The position numbers were made by a program, and so were the translations under genes. Positions 53,993 to 63,197 of a DNA stretch of 64,000 nt are shown here, one piece after another. The notes under the pieces are model-generated. The model did not search any database. It was given only the letters and a program-made list of their open reading frames with translations, and had not been told where the DNA came from. Positions within the stretch are counted from its first letter, which is position 1, and every line of letters begins with the position of its first letter. Source of the stretch: Nocardioides szechwanensis (GTDB taxonomy: Bacteria; Actinomycetota; Actinomycetes; Propionibacteriales; Nocardioidaceae); NCBI RefSeq assembly GCF_900103935.1, contig NZ_FNIC01000010.1:1-64000 (forward strand). The letters run 5' to 3'.

Positions 53993-54571
53993 TCAGGCAG
54001 GGGGCAGCAGCGCGCGCAGCGCCATCTCGATCAGCAGGTCGTGCAGGGAGGGGTCGGGCAGTGAGCCGGTGCGCGGCGTGGAGTTGATCAGCCCGAACGC
54101 CGCGTGCGCCATGGCGCGGGCGGCGGTCAGGTCGAGCCCGTCGTGCAGCAGTCGGAGCTGGGCGGCCCACAGGTCGACGTACTCCCGCTGGAGCGAGCGC
54201 ACCCGCTCGCGGGCGTCGGCGGGCAGCGACTCCCAGTCGCGGTCCTGGACGATGATCAGCGCGCGGTGGTGCAGCGCGAACTCCACGTGCCAGTCGACGA
54301 GGCCGCGCAGCGCGGCGTCGGCGTCGTCGGCCCGGGCGACGCGGGTGCGGCCGACGTCGAGCAGGCGCTCCGAGATCGTCACCAGCATCTCGGCCAGGAC
54401 GGCGTCCTTGGAGGCGAAGTGCTTGTAGAGCGCCGGCCCGGAGATGCCGCAGGCAGCGCCGAGGTCGGCGACCGAGACGCCGTGGAAGCCGCGCGCGGCG
54501 AAGAGGTCGGCCGCGGTGGCCAGGATCTGCTCACGGCGCGTCGGCGTCTCCTCTGCCCGGGTGGTGGCCAC
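53993..54571 (-). CDS. TetR-family regulator of the leucine-degradation operon
   Basis: A 192-residue regulator; helix-turn-helix VSVADLGAACGISGPALYKHFASK (about 33-56) and a TetR_C-type helical ligand-binding domain. It lies divergently from the carboxylase/HMG-CoA lyase operon. Its own promoter has the operator sequence (54578-54597) that is nearly identical to the one at the carboxylase promoter, so it probably represses both. It starts at GTG 54571, with TAACCT on the minus strand ending six bases before it. Confidence 0.88.
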   Translation of the reverse strand: MATTRAEETPTRREQILATAADLFAARGFHGVSVADLGAACGISGPALYKHFASKDAVLAEMLVTISERLLDVGRTRVARADDADAALRGLVDWHVEFALHHRALIIVQDRDWESLPADARERVRSLQREYVDLWAAQLRLLHDGLDLTAARAMAHAAFGLINSTPRTGSLPDPSLHDLLIEMALRALLPPA

Positions 54572-54577
54572 GGAAGG

Positions 54578-54597
54578 AGGTTAGCGCTCGTTAACGC
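54578..54597 (-). promoter_or_regulatory. TetR operator and -10 of the tetR gene
   Basis: On the minus strand this reads GCGTTAACGAGCGCTAACCT, matching 17 of 20 bases of the operator at 54709-54728. It ends in TAACCT (54578-54583), the -10 hexamer placed six bases before GTG 54571. So the repressor would cover its own leaderless promoter. Confidence 0.7.
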
Positions 54598-54615
54598 TCC
54601 GCGCGGGTGGGCTTA

Positions 54616-54685
54616 TGTAACTCACCGTTACTTCTTGTGTCGTGCCCGTATACGGGCCAGCTAGATGCAGTAACGGTGAGTTACA
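54616..54685. repeat. 70-base inverted repeat with nested palindromes
   Basis: TGTAACTCACCGTTACT (54616-54632) and AGTAACGGTGAGTTACA (54669-54685) are exact inverted repeats of 17 bases. Each arm itself has the symmetric form GTAAC-N5-GTTAC, like a second repressor site. Between them lies a perfect 14-base palindrome, GCCCGTATACGGGC (54644-54657). The whole block occupies the space between the two TetR operators of this divergent promoter region. Confidence 0.9.
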
Positions 54686-54708
54686 AGCGGAGCGGAGCAT
54701 GGACGCGC

Positions 54709-54728
54709 AGGTTAACGATCGCTAACCT
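54709..54728 (+). promoter_or_regulatory. TetR operator and -10 of the carboxylase operon
   Basis: AGGTTAACGATCGCTAACCT is a 20-base palindrome with one mismatched pair. Its right arm, TAACCT (54723-54728), is the -10 element ending six bases before the GTG at 54735. A near copy sits at the tetR promoter. Confidence 0.75.
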
Positions 54729-54734
54729 GGGGGC

Positions 54735-56258
54735 GTGCCCCAGGACATGAAGGAACTCGTCGCCGACCTGCGCCAACGTCTGGCCACCGCCCGCCTCGGC
54801 GGCAGCGAGGCGGCGCGGACCAAGCACACCGACCGGGGCAAGCTCCTCGTCCGCGACCGCGTCGACGCCCTGCTGGACCCCGGCAGCCCCTTCCTCGAGC
54901 TCAGCCCGCTCGCCGCGACCGGCATGTACGACGACGCCGTGCCCTCCGCCGGCGTCGTCACCGGCATCGGCCGGGTGAGCGGCCGCGAGTGCGTCGTGGT
55001 GGCCAACGACGCGACGGTCAAGGGCGGCACCTACTACCCGATCACGGTCAAGAAGCACCTGCGCGCGCAGACCGTCGCCTCCGACAACCACCTGCCGTGC
55101 ATCTACCTCGTCGACTCCGGCGGCGCGTTCCTGCCGATGCAGGACGACGTGTTCCCCGACCGCGAGCACTTCGGCCGGATCTTCTTCAACCAGGCCAACC
55201 TGTCGGCGCGCGGCATCCCGCAGGTCGCCAGCGTCATGGGCTCCTGCACCGCCGGCGGCGCCTACGTCCCGGCCATGTCCGACGAGACCGTGATCGTGCG
55301 CAACCAGGGCACGATCTTCCTCGGCGGCCCGCCGCTGGTGAAGGCCGCGACCGGTGAGGTCGTCTCCGCCGAGGACCTCGGCGGCGGCGACGTCCACGCC
55401 CGCACCTCCGGGGTCGTCGACCACCTCGCCGACGACGACCGGCACGCGCTGGCCATCGTCCGCGGCATCGTCGAGACCTTCGAGCGACCGGTCACCCAGT
55501 CGTTGGCGGTGCACGACGTCGAGGAGCCGCACGAGGACCCCGCGACGCTCTACGACGTGGTGCCCGCCGACACCCGCACGCCGTACGACGTGCGCGAGGT
55601 GATCCGGCGCGTGGTCGACGGCAGCCGCTTCCACGAGTTCAAGAAGCTCTACGCCGAGACGCTGGTCTGCGGCTTCGCCCGCATCTGGGGGATGCCGGTC
55701 GGCATCGTGGCCAACAACGGCATCCTCTTCAGCGAGTCGGCGCTCAAGGGCGCGCACTTCATCGAGCTGTGCAACCAGCGCGGCATCCCGCTGGTCTTCC
55801 TCCAGAACATCACCGGTTTCATGGTCGGCCGCGAGTACGAGAACAAGGGCATCGCCCGCGACGGCGCCAAGCTGGTCACGGCGGTCGCCTGCTCGGTGGT
55901 CCCGAAGTTCACGGTCGTCATCGGCGGCTCGTTCGGCGCCGGCAACTACGGCATGTGCGGGCGTGCCTACGACCCGCGCTTCCTGTGGATGTGGCCCAAC
56001 GCGCGGATCTCGGTCATGGGCGGCGAGCAGGCCGCCTCGGTCCTCGCCACCGTCGCCGGCCGGCCCGACGACGAGGAGTTCAAGGAGCCGATCCGCGAGC
56101 AGTACGAGACCCAGGGCTCGCCCTACTACTCCACCGCCCGGCTCTGGGACGACGGCGTGATCGACCCCGCCGACACCCGCCGGGTGCTCGGCATGGGGCT
56201 GGCCGCGGCCGCCCGCGCGCCGATCCCGGAGCCCTCCTACGGCATCTTCCGGATGTGA
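54735..56258 (+). CDS. accD1: Acyl-CoA carboxylase beta subunit, methylcrotonyl-CoA type
   Basis: A 507-residue carboxyltransferase, with HMG-CoA lyase downstream indicating methylcrotonyl-CoA carboxylase. Family features: [58 protein letters not shown], and [22 protein letters not shown] (oxyanion-hole glycines). It transfers a carboxyl group from biotin to 3-methylcrotonyl-CoA during leucine breakdown, in complex with the alpha subunit encoded next (5-base gap). GTG 54735 lies six bases after the -10, so the message is leaderless. accA1/accD1 are the names used for mycobacterial homologues. Confidence 0.88.
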   Translation: MPQDMKELVADLRQRLATARLGGSEAARTKHTDRGKLLVRDRVDALLDPGSPFLELSPLAATGMYDDAVPSAGVVTGIGRVSGRECVVVANDATVKGGTYYPITVKKHLRAQTVASDNHLPCIYLVDSGGAFLPMQDDVFPDREHFGRIFFNQANLSARGIPQVASVMGSCTAGGAYVPAMSDETVIVRNQGTIFLGGPPLVKAATGEVVSAEDLGGGDVHARTSGVVDHLADDDRHALAIVRGIVETFERPVTQSLAVHDVEEPHEDPATLYDVVPADTRTPYDVREVIRRVVDGSRFHEFKKLYAETLVCGFARIWGMPVGIVANNGILFSESALKGAHFIELCNQRGIPLVFLQNITGFMVGREYENKGIARDGAKLVTAVACSVVPKFTVVIGGSFGAGNYGMCGRAYDPRFLWMWPNARISVMGGEQAASVLATVAGRPDDEEFKEPIREQYETQGSPYYSTARLWDDGVIDPADTRRVLGMGLAAAARAPIPEPSYGIFRM

Positions 56259-56263
56259 ATGAG

Positions 56264-58159
56264 ATGAAGACCCTCCTGATCGCCAACCGCGGCGAGATCG
56301 CCGTGCGCGTCATGCGCACCGCCCGCGCCATGGGCATCCGCACGGTCGCGCTGTTCACCGACCTCGACCACGCCGCGCCCCACGTGCAGGCCGCCGACGA
56401 CGCGGTCCGGGTCGGCAGCTACCTCGACATCGACGCGGTGGTCGCCGCCGCCAAGACGGTCGGTGCCGACGCCGTCCACCCCGGCTACGGCTTCCTCTCC
56501 GAACGCGCCGCGTTCGCCACCGCGCTCGAGGCCGCCGGCATCAAGCTGGTCGGCCCGTCCGCCTCCGTCATGGAGCAGATGGGCCGCAAGGACGCCGCCC
56601 GCGAGATCGCGGTCGCCGCCGGCGTCCCGGTCGTGCCGACCGGCACCGACGCGGCGTACCCCGTGCTGGTCAAGGCCGCCGCCGGTGGCGGCGGCAAGGG
56701 CATGCGGATCGTGCGCAATGCCGAGGAGATGGACGAGGCGGTCGCGGCCGCCAAGCGCGAGGCGCTCTCGGCGTTCGGTGACGACACCATGCTCGTGGAG
56801 AAGTACGTCGAGCACGGTCGGCACATCGAGGTCCAGGTGCTCGCCGACGCCCACGGCAACGTGGTCCACCTGTTCGAGCGCGACTGCTCGACCCAGCGCC
56901 GCCACCAGAAGGTGCTCGAGGAGGCGCCGGCCCCGACGATCACGCCGGAGGTGCGCGCGCTCGTCACGTCGAGCGCGGTGGCCCTGGCCAGGCACGTCGG
57001 CTACGAGAACGCTGGCACCGTGGAGTTCCTGCTCGACAGCGACACGGGCGAGGCCTACTTCCTGGAGATGAACACCCGCCTCCAGGTCGAGCACCCCGTG
57101 ACCGAGCTCGTCACCGGTGTCGACCTGGTCGAGCTCCAGCTCCGCGTCGCCGCGGGCGAGCCCCTGCCGGTCACGCAGGACGACCTCACCCTCACCGGCC
57201 ACGCGATCGAGGCCCGGGTCTACGCCGAGGACTCCTTCGGCGGCTTCCTGCCGCAGGCCGGCACCGCGAGCATCGTCCGCTGGCCCACCGGCGAGGCGCG
57301 CACCTCGACCACCGTCCGCGTCGACCACGCCCTGGAGAGCGGCCAGGTCGTCAGTACGTCGTACGACCCGATGCTCGGCAAGGTGATCGCGCACGGGCCC
57401 GACCGCGAGTCCGCCCGGCTCGCGCTACTCGCGGCCCTCGACGACACCGCGGTGCTCGGCCTCACCACCAACACCGGCTTCCTGCGGGCGCTGGTGGCCA
57501 GCGACGAGTTCCGCGACGCCACCATCGACACCGCCTGGCTCGACCACGTCGACATCGGGGCCGAGGTCCCGGCGCCGGCACCCGAGGTGCCGCGGATGAT
57601 GGCCGCCTGGGTCTCCGCGATGCTCTCCGCGTCCGACAGCGTCACCCACGGCGGCCATCCCTTCCAGGCCGACGGGTTCCGGCTCGGCGGCCCGCCCGCG
57701 CCGACGCTGGTCGACCTCGACCGGCTCGTGGTGGTCGACCGCTCCGCCGGCACCGTCGACGGGGTCCCGTTCGTGATGGTCAGCGCGGCCGACCACGTGC
57801 TCGACGCGGTCGTCGACGGCCACCGCGTGCGGGCGGTCGTCAACGTGCAGCCCGACGTCGTCGAGGTGTCGTTCCGCGGCCAGCGCCACGTCCTCACCCC
57901 GCCCGACCGCTTCGTCGACGCGGTCGACGCGGGCGACGGCATCCTGCTCGCCCCGATGCCCGGCACCGTCCTGGACGTCCGGGTGACGCAGGGACAGCAG
58001 GTGGCCGAGGGCGACGTGCTCGGCATGATGGAGGCCATGAAGATGGAGCTGACGCTCAAGGCGCCGTTCGCCGGGACCGTCACCGCCGTCGGCGCGACCA
58101 CCGGCCAGCAGGTCGCCCTCGGCGCCCGGCTGTTCGTCGTCGAGCAGGAGGAGGCATGA
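56264..58159 (+). CDS. accA1: Biotin-dependent carboxylase alpha subunit
   Basis: A 631-residue subunit with biotin carboxylase (about 1-440: IANRGEIAVRVMR, HPGYGFLSE, KAAAGGGGKGMRIV for ATP grasp, EMNTRLQVEHPVTE), a linking domain and a C-terminal biotin carrier domain with MEAMKM (the biotinylated lysine about residue 592). It forms the holoenzyme with the upstream beta subunit. ATG 56264 is five bases after the beta-subunit stop; the 3' end shares ATGA with HMG-CoA lyase. The full pathway's isovaleryl-CoA dehydrogenase and methylglutaconyl-CoA hydratase are not in the window. Confidence 0.92.
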   Translation: MKTLLIANRGEIAVRVMRTARAMGIRTVALFTDLDHAAPHVQAADDAVRVGSYLDIDAVVAAAKTVGADAVHPGYGFLSERAAFATALEAAGIKLVGPSASVMEQMGRKDAAREIAVAAGVPVVPTGTDAAYPVLVKAAAGGGGKGMRIVRNAEEMDEAVAAAKREALSAFGDDTMLVEKYVEHGRHIEVQVLADAHGNVVHLFERDCSTQRRHQKVLEEAPAPTITPEVRALVTSSAVALARHVGYENAGTVEFLLDSDTGEAYFLEMNTRLQVEHPVTELVTGVDLVELQLRVAAGEPLPVTQDDLTLTGHAIEARVYAEDSFGGFLPQAGTASIVRWPTGEARTSTTVRVDHALESGQVVSTSYDPMLGKVIAHGPDRESARLALLAALDDTAVLGLTTNTGFLRALVASDEFRDATIDTAWLDHVDIGAEVPAPAPEVPRMMAAWVSAMLSASDSVTHGGHPFQADGFRLGGPPAPTLVDLDRLVVVDRSAGTVDGVPFVMVSAADHVLDAVVDGHRVRAVVNVQPDVVEVSFRGQRHVLTPPDRFVDAVDAGDGILLAPMPGTVLDVRVTQGQQVAEGDVLGMMEAMKMELTLKAPFAGTVTAVGATTGQQVALGARLFVVEQEEA

Positions 58160-59076
58160 CCGGGCTCCCTGCGAAGGTCACGATCTACGAGGTCGGCCCG
58201 CGTGACGGGCTCCAGAACGAGAAGGGCCTGGTCCCGACCGATGCCAAGGCCGAGTTCGTACGCCGCCTCGTCGCCGCCGGGCTGCCGGTCGTCGAGGCCA
58301 CCAGCTTCGTCCACCCCAAGTGGGTGCCGCAGCTCGCCGACGCCGCCGAGCTGATGACCATGCTCGGCGACGAGGGGCGCGACCTGCCGGTGCTCGTGCC
58401 CAACGAGCGCGGCCTCGACCGCGCGCTCGAGCTCGGGCTGCGCCACGTCGCGATCTTCGGCTCCGCCACCGAGACGTTCGCGCAGAAGAACCTCAACCGC
58501 AGCCTCGACGAGCAGTTCGCCATGTTCGAGCCGACGGTGCGCCGCGCCCGCGACGCCGGGCTCGACGTCCGCGCCTACGTGTCGATGTGCTTCGGCGACC
58601 CCTGGGAGGGCGCCGTGCCCGTGGACCAGGTGGTCGGCGTCGGCAAGCGGCTCTTCGACCTCGGCGCCAGCCAGCTCAGCCTCGGCGACACCATCGGCGT
58701 CGGCACCGCCAACCAGATCACCGGCCTGGTCGAGGCGTTCGTCGCGGCCGGGATGACCACCGACCAGCTGGCGCTGCACTTCCACGACACCTACGGCCAG
58801 GCCCTCGCCAACGCCTATGCCGGGCTCCAGGCCGGCATCACGACGTACGACGCCAGCGCCGGCGGGCTGGGCGGGTGCCCCTACGCCAAGAGCGCGACCG
58901 GCAACCTCGCGACCGAGGACCTCGTCTGGCTGCTCACCGGGCTCGGGATCGAGCACGGCGTCGACCTCGGGCGGCTCGTCGAGACCAGCGCGTGGATGGC
59001 CGGGGTGCTCGGCCGGCCGAGTCCGTCGGCGGTGGTGCGGGCGCTGAGCCCGGGTGCGGCAGAATCACCCACGTGA
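58156..59076 (+). CDS. Hydroxymethylglutaryl-CoA lyase
   Basis: A 306-residue TIM-barrel lyase that splits HMG-CoA to acetyl-CoA and acetoacetate, the last step of leucine catabolism. Signatures: VGPRDGLQNEK (about 13-23), SFVHPKWVPQLADA, LHFHDTYGQALANAYAGL (metal ligands) and GGLGGCPYAKSATGN (catalytic cysteine loop). The ATG overlaps the alpha-subunit stop. It is the third gene of the carboxylase operon and itself overlaps the first sulfotransferase gene (GTGA). Confidence 0.94.
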   Translation: MTGLPAKVTIYEVGPRDGLQNEKGLVPTDAKAEFVRRLVAAGLPVVEATSFVHPKWVPQLADAAELMTMLGDEGRDLPVLVPNERGLDRALELGLRHVAIFGSATETFAQKNLNRSLDEQFAMFEPTVRRARDAGLDVRAYVSMCFGDPWEGAVPVDQVVGVGKRLFDLGASQLSLGDTIGVGTANQITGLVEAFVAAGMTTDQLALHFHDTYGQALANAYAGLQAGITTYDASAGGLGGCPYAKSATGNLATEDLVWLLTGLGIEHGVDLGRLVETSAWMAGVLGRPSPSAVVRALSPGAAESPT

Positions 59077-60164
59077 GTCCCAAGCGCCGCGTCTACCTGC
59101 ACGTCGGCGCACCCAAGACCGGCACGACGTACCTCCAGGACCGGCTCACCCTCAACACGCGCTCGCTGGCCGAGCACGACGTGCACTTCCCGTCGCGCTC
59201 GCCGATGGTGAGCCCGGGGCTGTTCCACTTCCGGGCCGCGCTCGACCTGCTCGACCAGGACTGGGGCGGGCCGGTCGGCCACGCCAAGGGCAGCTGGGAG
59301 TCGCTGATGCGGCGCACCCGGCGCAAGAGCGGCACCGTCGTGATCAGCCACGAGATCCTGGCGCCCGCGACCGCCGACGCGATCGTGCGGGCCAAGCGCG
59401 ACCTGGCCGACAGCGAGGTGCACATCGTCTACAGCGCGCGCGACCTCGCGCGGCAGATCCCGGCGGCGTGGCAGGAGAGCGTCAAGCAGGGGCGCAAGTG
59501 GAGCTACCGCCGCTTCCTGGGCCGCGTCGAGCACGGCCGGCCGTGGTTCTACCGCGCGTTCGACCTGCCGACGGTGCTCGGCGCCTGGGGCGCCGGGCTC
59601 GACCCCGCGCACGTCCACGTCGTCACCGTGCCGCCGAAGGGCGCCCCCGGCGACCTGCTGTGGCAGCGCTTCTGCACGGTCCTGGGCATCGACCCGGCGT
59701 GGGCGCCGCGCGACAGCGACCGGCTCAACCAGTCGCTCGGCGTCGCGGAGACGCAGGTGATCCGCAAGCTCAACCGGCGGATGGACCGAAGCACCCGCCG
59801 CGAGGCGACGTACGACGAGCTGATCCGCGAGATGCTCGCCCAGAACGAGCTGGTCGGCCGCGTGTCCCAGCCCGTGCGGATGCCGCCGCGGCTCCAGCCG
59901 TGGGCCGAGGCCGAGACCGCGCGCTGGGTGGACTGGGTCGAGCAGAGCGGCGTCGACGTCGTCGGCGACGTCACCGACCTCCGCCCGCTGCCGCCGGCCG
60001 AGGGGGAGAGCTATGTCGACCCCGACAAGGTCTCGACCAAGCAGCAGCTGCGGGTGGCGATGGACGCGCTGTCCGCGATGACCCGCGAGGCCGCGCGGCG
60101 CCCCGACCCCGACCAGCAGCTGCTGAACAAGGTGCGCACCCACGCGAAGCGGATGCGCGAGTAG
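59073..60164 (+). CDS. Sulfotransferase-like protein
   Basis: A 363-residue protein beginning with a P-loop-like strand: YLHVGAPKTGTTYLQDRL (about 8-25), the 5'-phosphosulfate-binding pattern of sulfotransferases. A later SARDLARQIPAAWQE (about 128-142) resembles the 3'-phosphate-binding region (R-D...). No signal peptide. The acceptor is unknown. GTG 59073 shares GTGA with the HMG-CoA lyase stop, so the gene could be read from the leucine operon. It is followed by an unrecognised gene and a second sulfotransferase. Confidence 0.8.
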   Translation: MSPKRRVYLHVGAPKTGTTYLQDRLTLNTRSLAEHDVHFPSRSPMVSPGLFHFRAALDLLDQDWGGPVGHAKGSWESLMRRTRRKSGTVVISHEILAPATADAIVRAKRDLADSEVHIVYSARDLARQIPAAWQESVKQGRKWSYRRFLGRVEHGRPWFYRAFDLPTVLGAWGAGLDPAHVHVVTVPPKGAPGDLLWQRFCTVLGIDPAWAPRDSDRLNQSLGVAETQVIRKLNRRMDRSTRREATYDELIREMLAQNELVGRVSQPVRMPPRLQPWAEAETARWVDWVEQSGVDVVGDVTDLRPLPPAEGESYVDPDKVSTKQQLRVAMDALSAMTREAARRPDPDQQLLNKVRTHAKRMRE

Positions 60165-60177
60165 TGGTCGACCGGTG

Positions 60178-61287
60178 ATGACCGTCGACGGCGAGCGGCG
60201 CGCGTGGGGCTGGGTCGCCCACCTGCGCGAGGGCGGCACCACGCCGTGGCACGAGTGGACCGGCGCGGGCGTCCAGGGCGGCGCCCACCTGCCCGGCGCC
60301 CAGCAGCTGGAGCTGCTGCGCCGGCTGCACCTGGCCGGACGGGCGACTCCCGAGCTGGTCGAGCGGGTCCTGGGCGCCAGCGCCCCCGGCCGCGGCACCG
60401 CCGACCTCGAGCTGGTCGGCGCCGCCGAGGAGTCGCGGTTCGGACCGCGACCGGTCGACCCCGCCGACCTGCCCGAGGACGAGCTCACCCGGGTCGCGAC
60501 CACCCTGATCGCCGAGGACCTGGTCGCGGCCGGCACCCCCGAGCCCCGGCCGGCCCGCTACGTGCGCCCCTGGCGCACCCGCTACCGCCTGGTCGGCGAC
60601 CCGTGGCTGGCCGACCCCGTGCGTGAGGCGCTCATCGGCCGCGGCCGGCCCCCGGGTGGGCGCGGGTCCGTCGTACTCGTCCTGGGCCGCGACCTGTCCA
60701 CCATGCTCGCCGACGCCTGGACGTCGCGCGCGTTCGACGACGGCTGCCCGCCGTGGCGGGAGTGGCTCGACCCGTTCACCGCCGGCACCCGGGTGCCGCC
60801 GCGCGTCGACCTCGAGCGGGCCGCCGCCACCTGGGCCCGCCGGGTCGGGCCCGGCCAGGTCCGGGTCGTCCTCGACCCCGCCGCGCTGCCCCGTCTCGTG
60901 GGGGTACGACGGTCGCTGCCGGCCCCGCCCCTGCTCGCGGGCGACGCCGTCGACCTGGCGCGCCGCGTGGCCGGCGTCCTCGGCCTGCTGGTGCTGCCCG
61001 ACCGCCGCGCCGAGCTGCTGCGCGGCACCCTGCTGCCGCGGCTCGTCGGCGTTCCCGGTGCCCCGCTCGCGGTGCCCGACGAGCACTCCGCCTGGGTCAC
61101 CGACCGGGCCGCCCGCATGCGCGACCGGCTGCTGCGCGCTGGCTACCCTGTCCATGGCGACCCGGATGCCCTGCTGCCCCGCCCTGTCGCGCCGGCAGCG
61201 GCATCCACCGGGCCGTCCGACGCCGGGGTGCTCGCCCTGGCGGTCCGGTTGCTGCTCGGCTCTAGCCGTGGGGAGGAGGCGCGATGA
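60178..61287 (+). CDS. Orphan protein between two sulfotransferase genes
   Basis: A 369-residue cytosolic protein rich in Arg, Pro and Ala. I recognise no family. A VVLVLGRDLSTMLADAWTSRAFDDG stretch in the middle could be a strand-loop-helix of a nucleotide-binding fold, but no motif is diagnostic; the C-terminal third has RLVGVPGAPLAVPDEHSAWV. No signal peptide or membrane helix. GTG 60175 is an alternative start one codon upstream. It lies 13 bases after the first sulfotransferase and shares ATGA with the second, so the three act together, perhaps to make or hold a substrate. Confidence 0.7.
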   Translation: MTVDGERRAWGWVAHLREGGTTPWHEWTGAGVQGGAHLPGAQQLELLRRLHLAGRATPELVERVLGASAPGRGTADLELVGAAEESRFGPRPVDPADLPEDELTRVATTLIAEDLVAAGTPEPRPARYVRPWRTRYRLVGDPWLADPVREALIGRGRPPGGRGSVVLVLGRDLSTMLADAWTSRAFDDGCPPWREWLDPFTAGTRVPPRVDLERAAATWARRVGPGQVRVVLDPAALPRLVGVRRSLPAPPLLAGDAVDLARRVAGVLGLLVLPDRRAELLRGTLLPRLVGVPGAPLAVPDEHSAWVTDRAARMRDRLLRAGYPVHGDPDALLPRPVAPAAASTGPSDAGVLALAVRLLLGSSRGEEAR

Positions 61288-62525
61288 CCCTGCCAATGAC
61301 CGGGGCCCCGACCAGGCGGGTCCTGCTGCACGTCGGCACCCCCAAGACCGGCACGTCGTACCTCCAGGACGTGCTGTTCCGCAACCGGCGCACCCTTCAC
61401 GCGGCCGGCATCCTCTACCCCGCCGACCGCTTCGACGCCCACTTCCTTGCGGCGCTCGACCTGATGCGGCTGCCCTGGGGCGGCCTCGAGACCGAGGCGA
61501 TCGGCGCGTGGGACCGGCTCGCCGAGCAGGTCCGCGCCCACCGCGGCACGTCGGTGATCAGCCACGAGATCCTCGCGGCCGCGTCGCGCTCGCAGGTGGG
61601 GCGCGCGCTGGAGTCGCTGGGCCACGGCGACGGCACCGAGGTCCACGTGGTGTTGTCGGTGCGCGACCTGGTCCGCCAGATCCCGGCGGAGTGGCAGGAG
61701 AACGTCAAGCACCGCAGCTCGATCAGCTACGCGAAGTTCCTGCGGCAGGTCCAGAACCCCGCGCGGGAGAGCCGGATCTCGAGCTGGTTCTGGAGCGTGC
61801 AGGAGATCCCCGACATCCTCAACCGCTGGGGCCACGACCTGCCGCCCGAGCGGATCCACCTGGTGACGGTGCCGCCGCCGGGTGGCGCGCGCGAGCTGCT
61901 CTGGAAGCGCTTCAGCCAGGCCTTCGGGCTCGACGGCCTCGACCTCGACCTCGAGGCCGAGCGGGTCAACCCGTCGCTCGGCGTGCCCGAGACCGCGCTC
62001 ATCCGCCGGATCAACCGGGCCGCCAACCGGCAGCTGCCGCCGGCCGACTACCGCCCGTTGGTGCGTGAGCTCCTCGCCCACCAGACGCTCTCGCAGCGCA
62101 CCGGCTCCCCGCGCCTGCGGCTCCCGCCCGACGTACACCCCTGGGTCCGTGACCTCGAGGACGCCTGGGTGACCGAGATCCGCGACCGCGGCTACGACGT
62201 CGTGGGCGACCTCGACGACCTGCTCGGCGGCCCGCCGCCCGAGGCCGACTGGGCCGACCCCGACCGGCCGTCCGAGGCCCAGGTGGCCGGCGCCGCGGTC
62301 GACGCGATCAAGGCGCTGCTGCTCGAGAACGGCCGGCTCCAGCAGGAGGCGGCGCGCGTCAGCGGCGAGCTCGCGCAGGCCCACCGGGACCTGGAGCGCT
62401 CCTACCTGCGCCCGACCTACCGGCTGCGCGCCAAGCTCGTACGCCGTCTCCAGGCCTCGCGCGTCGGCCGCGGCGCGCTCAAGGCCTATCGAGCAGCGCG
62501 GGGCAGGAACTCGCGGTCGGCGTAG
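61284..62525 (+). CDS. Sulfotransferase-like protein (second copy)
   Basis: A 413-residue paralogue of the gene at 59073. Phosphosulfate motif LLHVGTPKTGTSYLQDVLF (about 14-32) and SVRDLVRQIPAEWQENVK (about 130-147). A C-terminal extension of about 80 residues (ENGRLQQEAARVSGELAQA...) looks like a coiled coil ending with basic RAKLVRRLQA. GGGGAGGAGG precedes the ATG, which overlaps the orphan gene stop. It ends 40 bases inside the convergent EcsC gene. Confidence 0.8.
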   Translation: MTLPMTGAPTRRVLLHVGTPKTGTSYLQDVLFRNRRTLHAAGILYPADRFDAHFLAALDLMRLPWGGLETEAIGAWDRLAEQVRAHRGTSVISHEILAAASRSQVGRALESLGHGDGTEVHVVLSVRDLVRQIPAEWQENVKHRSSISYAKFLRQVQNPARESRISSWFWSVQEIPDILNRWGHDLPPERIHLVTVPPPGGARELLWKRFSQAFGLDGLDLDLEAERVNPSLGVPETALIRRINRAANRQLPPADYRPLVRELLAHQTLSQRTGSPRLRLPPDVHPWVRDLEDAWVTEIRDRGYDVVGDLDDLLGGPPPEADWADPDRPSEAQVAGAAVDAIKALLLENGRLQQEAARVSGELAQAHRDLERSYLRPTYRLRAKLVRRLQASRVGRGALKAYRAARGRNSRSA

Positions 62526-63166
62526 CGGCCGATCTTCCAGGTGAGGTAGCCGTCGGCGCCCATGCCGACCAGCCCGCCGACGACGGGCACCCGTCGGCCG
62601 ACGGTGATCGCCAGCCGCTTGCCGGCGACCTTGGTGATCAGGTCGGAGGCGACCTCGGTGGAGATGATCGCGTCGAGGCTGGCGTCGTGGAGCGGTGCCG
62701 TGGCCAGCGCCATCGGCGGCGCGGGGAGCTTGCGCTTCTTGACCATCTTCGCGACGGAGTCCTCGCCGAGGACGGTCACCAGGATCGCGTTGCGCACCCG
62801 GGGGTCGTCGAGGTCGTAGCCGCGCAGGTGCACGATGCCGGCGATCATCCGGGTCTGGATGAGCGCGAGGCCGGTGATGTTGGTGGGGATGGTGACCGCG
62901 GCGGTCACCAGGCCGCCGATGTTGGTCACGAAGCCCTGGGCGCCGGCGTAGCGCACGTGGTTCTCGATCACCTCGTGGACGGCCTTGTCGACGTTGCCGT
63001 GCTGCTCGGCCAGCTGCTTGTCGGCCGCGCTGGCGGCGGGAGGCAGCGGCCCGACGCCCTTGATGGCGCGGTGGAGCGCCTCGCGCACGAACGACGCGGT
63101 CAGGCCCGGCGCGATCCCTGCGAGCCGAGGCGCGAGCTGCTTACCGACGCTTCCCGTGACACCCAT
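62486..63166 (-). CDS. EcsC family protein
   Basis: A 226-residue protein with features of the EcsC family: a hydrophobic core (about 75-110, GGLVTAAVTIPTNITGLALIQTRMIAGI) and a C-terminal glycine-rich loop (AGKRLAITVGRRVPVVGGLVGMGADG). Its function is poorly known; in Bacillus EcsC lies with an ABC transporter and in eukaryotic homologues with peptidase-like function. ATG 63166 has TAAGAT six bases upstream (63173-63178 on the minus strand), a leaderless promoter. The 3' end overlaps the sulfotransferase by 40 bases. Confidence 0.82.
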   Translation of the reverse strand: MGVTGSVGKQLAPRLAGIAPGLTASFVREALHRAIKGVGPLPPAASAADKQLAEQHGNVDKAVHEVIENHVRYAGAQGFVTNIGGLVTAAVTIPTNITGLALIQTRMIAGIVHLRGYDLDDPRVRNAILVTVLGEDSVAKMVKKRKLPAPPMALATAPLHDASLDAIISTEVASDLITKVAGKRLAITVGRRVPVVGGLVGMGADGYLTWKIGRYADREFLPRAAR

Positions 63167-63172
63167 GGGTCG

Positions 63173-63178
63173 ATCTTA
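63173..63178 (-). promoter_or_regulatory. -10 element (TAAGAT) of the EcsC gene
   Basis: On the minus strand TAAGAT ends six bases before the ATG at 63166, a close match to TANNNT with leaderless spacing. Confidence 0.5.
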
Positions 63179-63197
63179 GGAGGGCGCCACCAACGGC

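Noticed and set aside
53257..54571. A fusion of the exported peptidoglycan-binding protein and the TetR gene
   Set aside because: Both genes have their own starts and -10 hexamers, and the TetR stop lies 16 bases before the start of the other gene.
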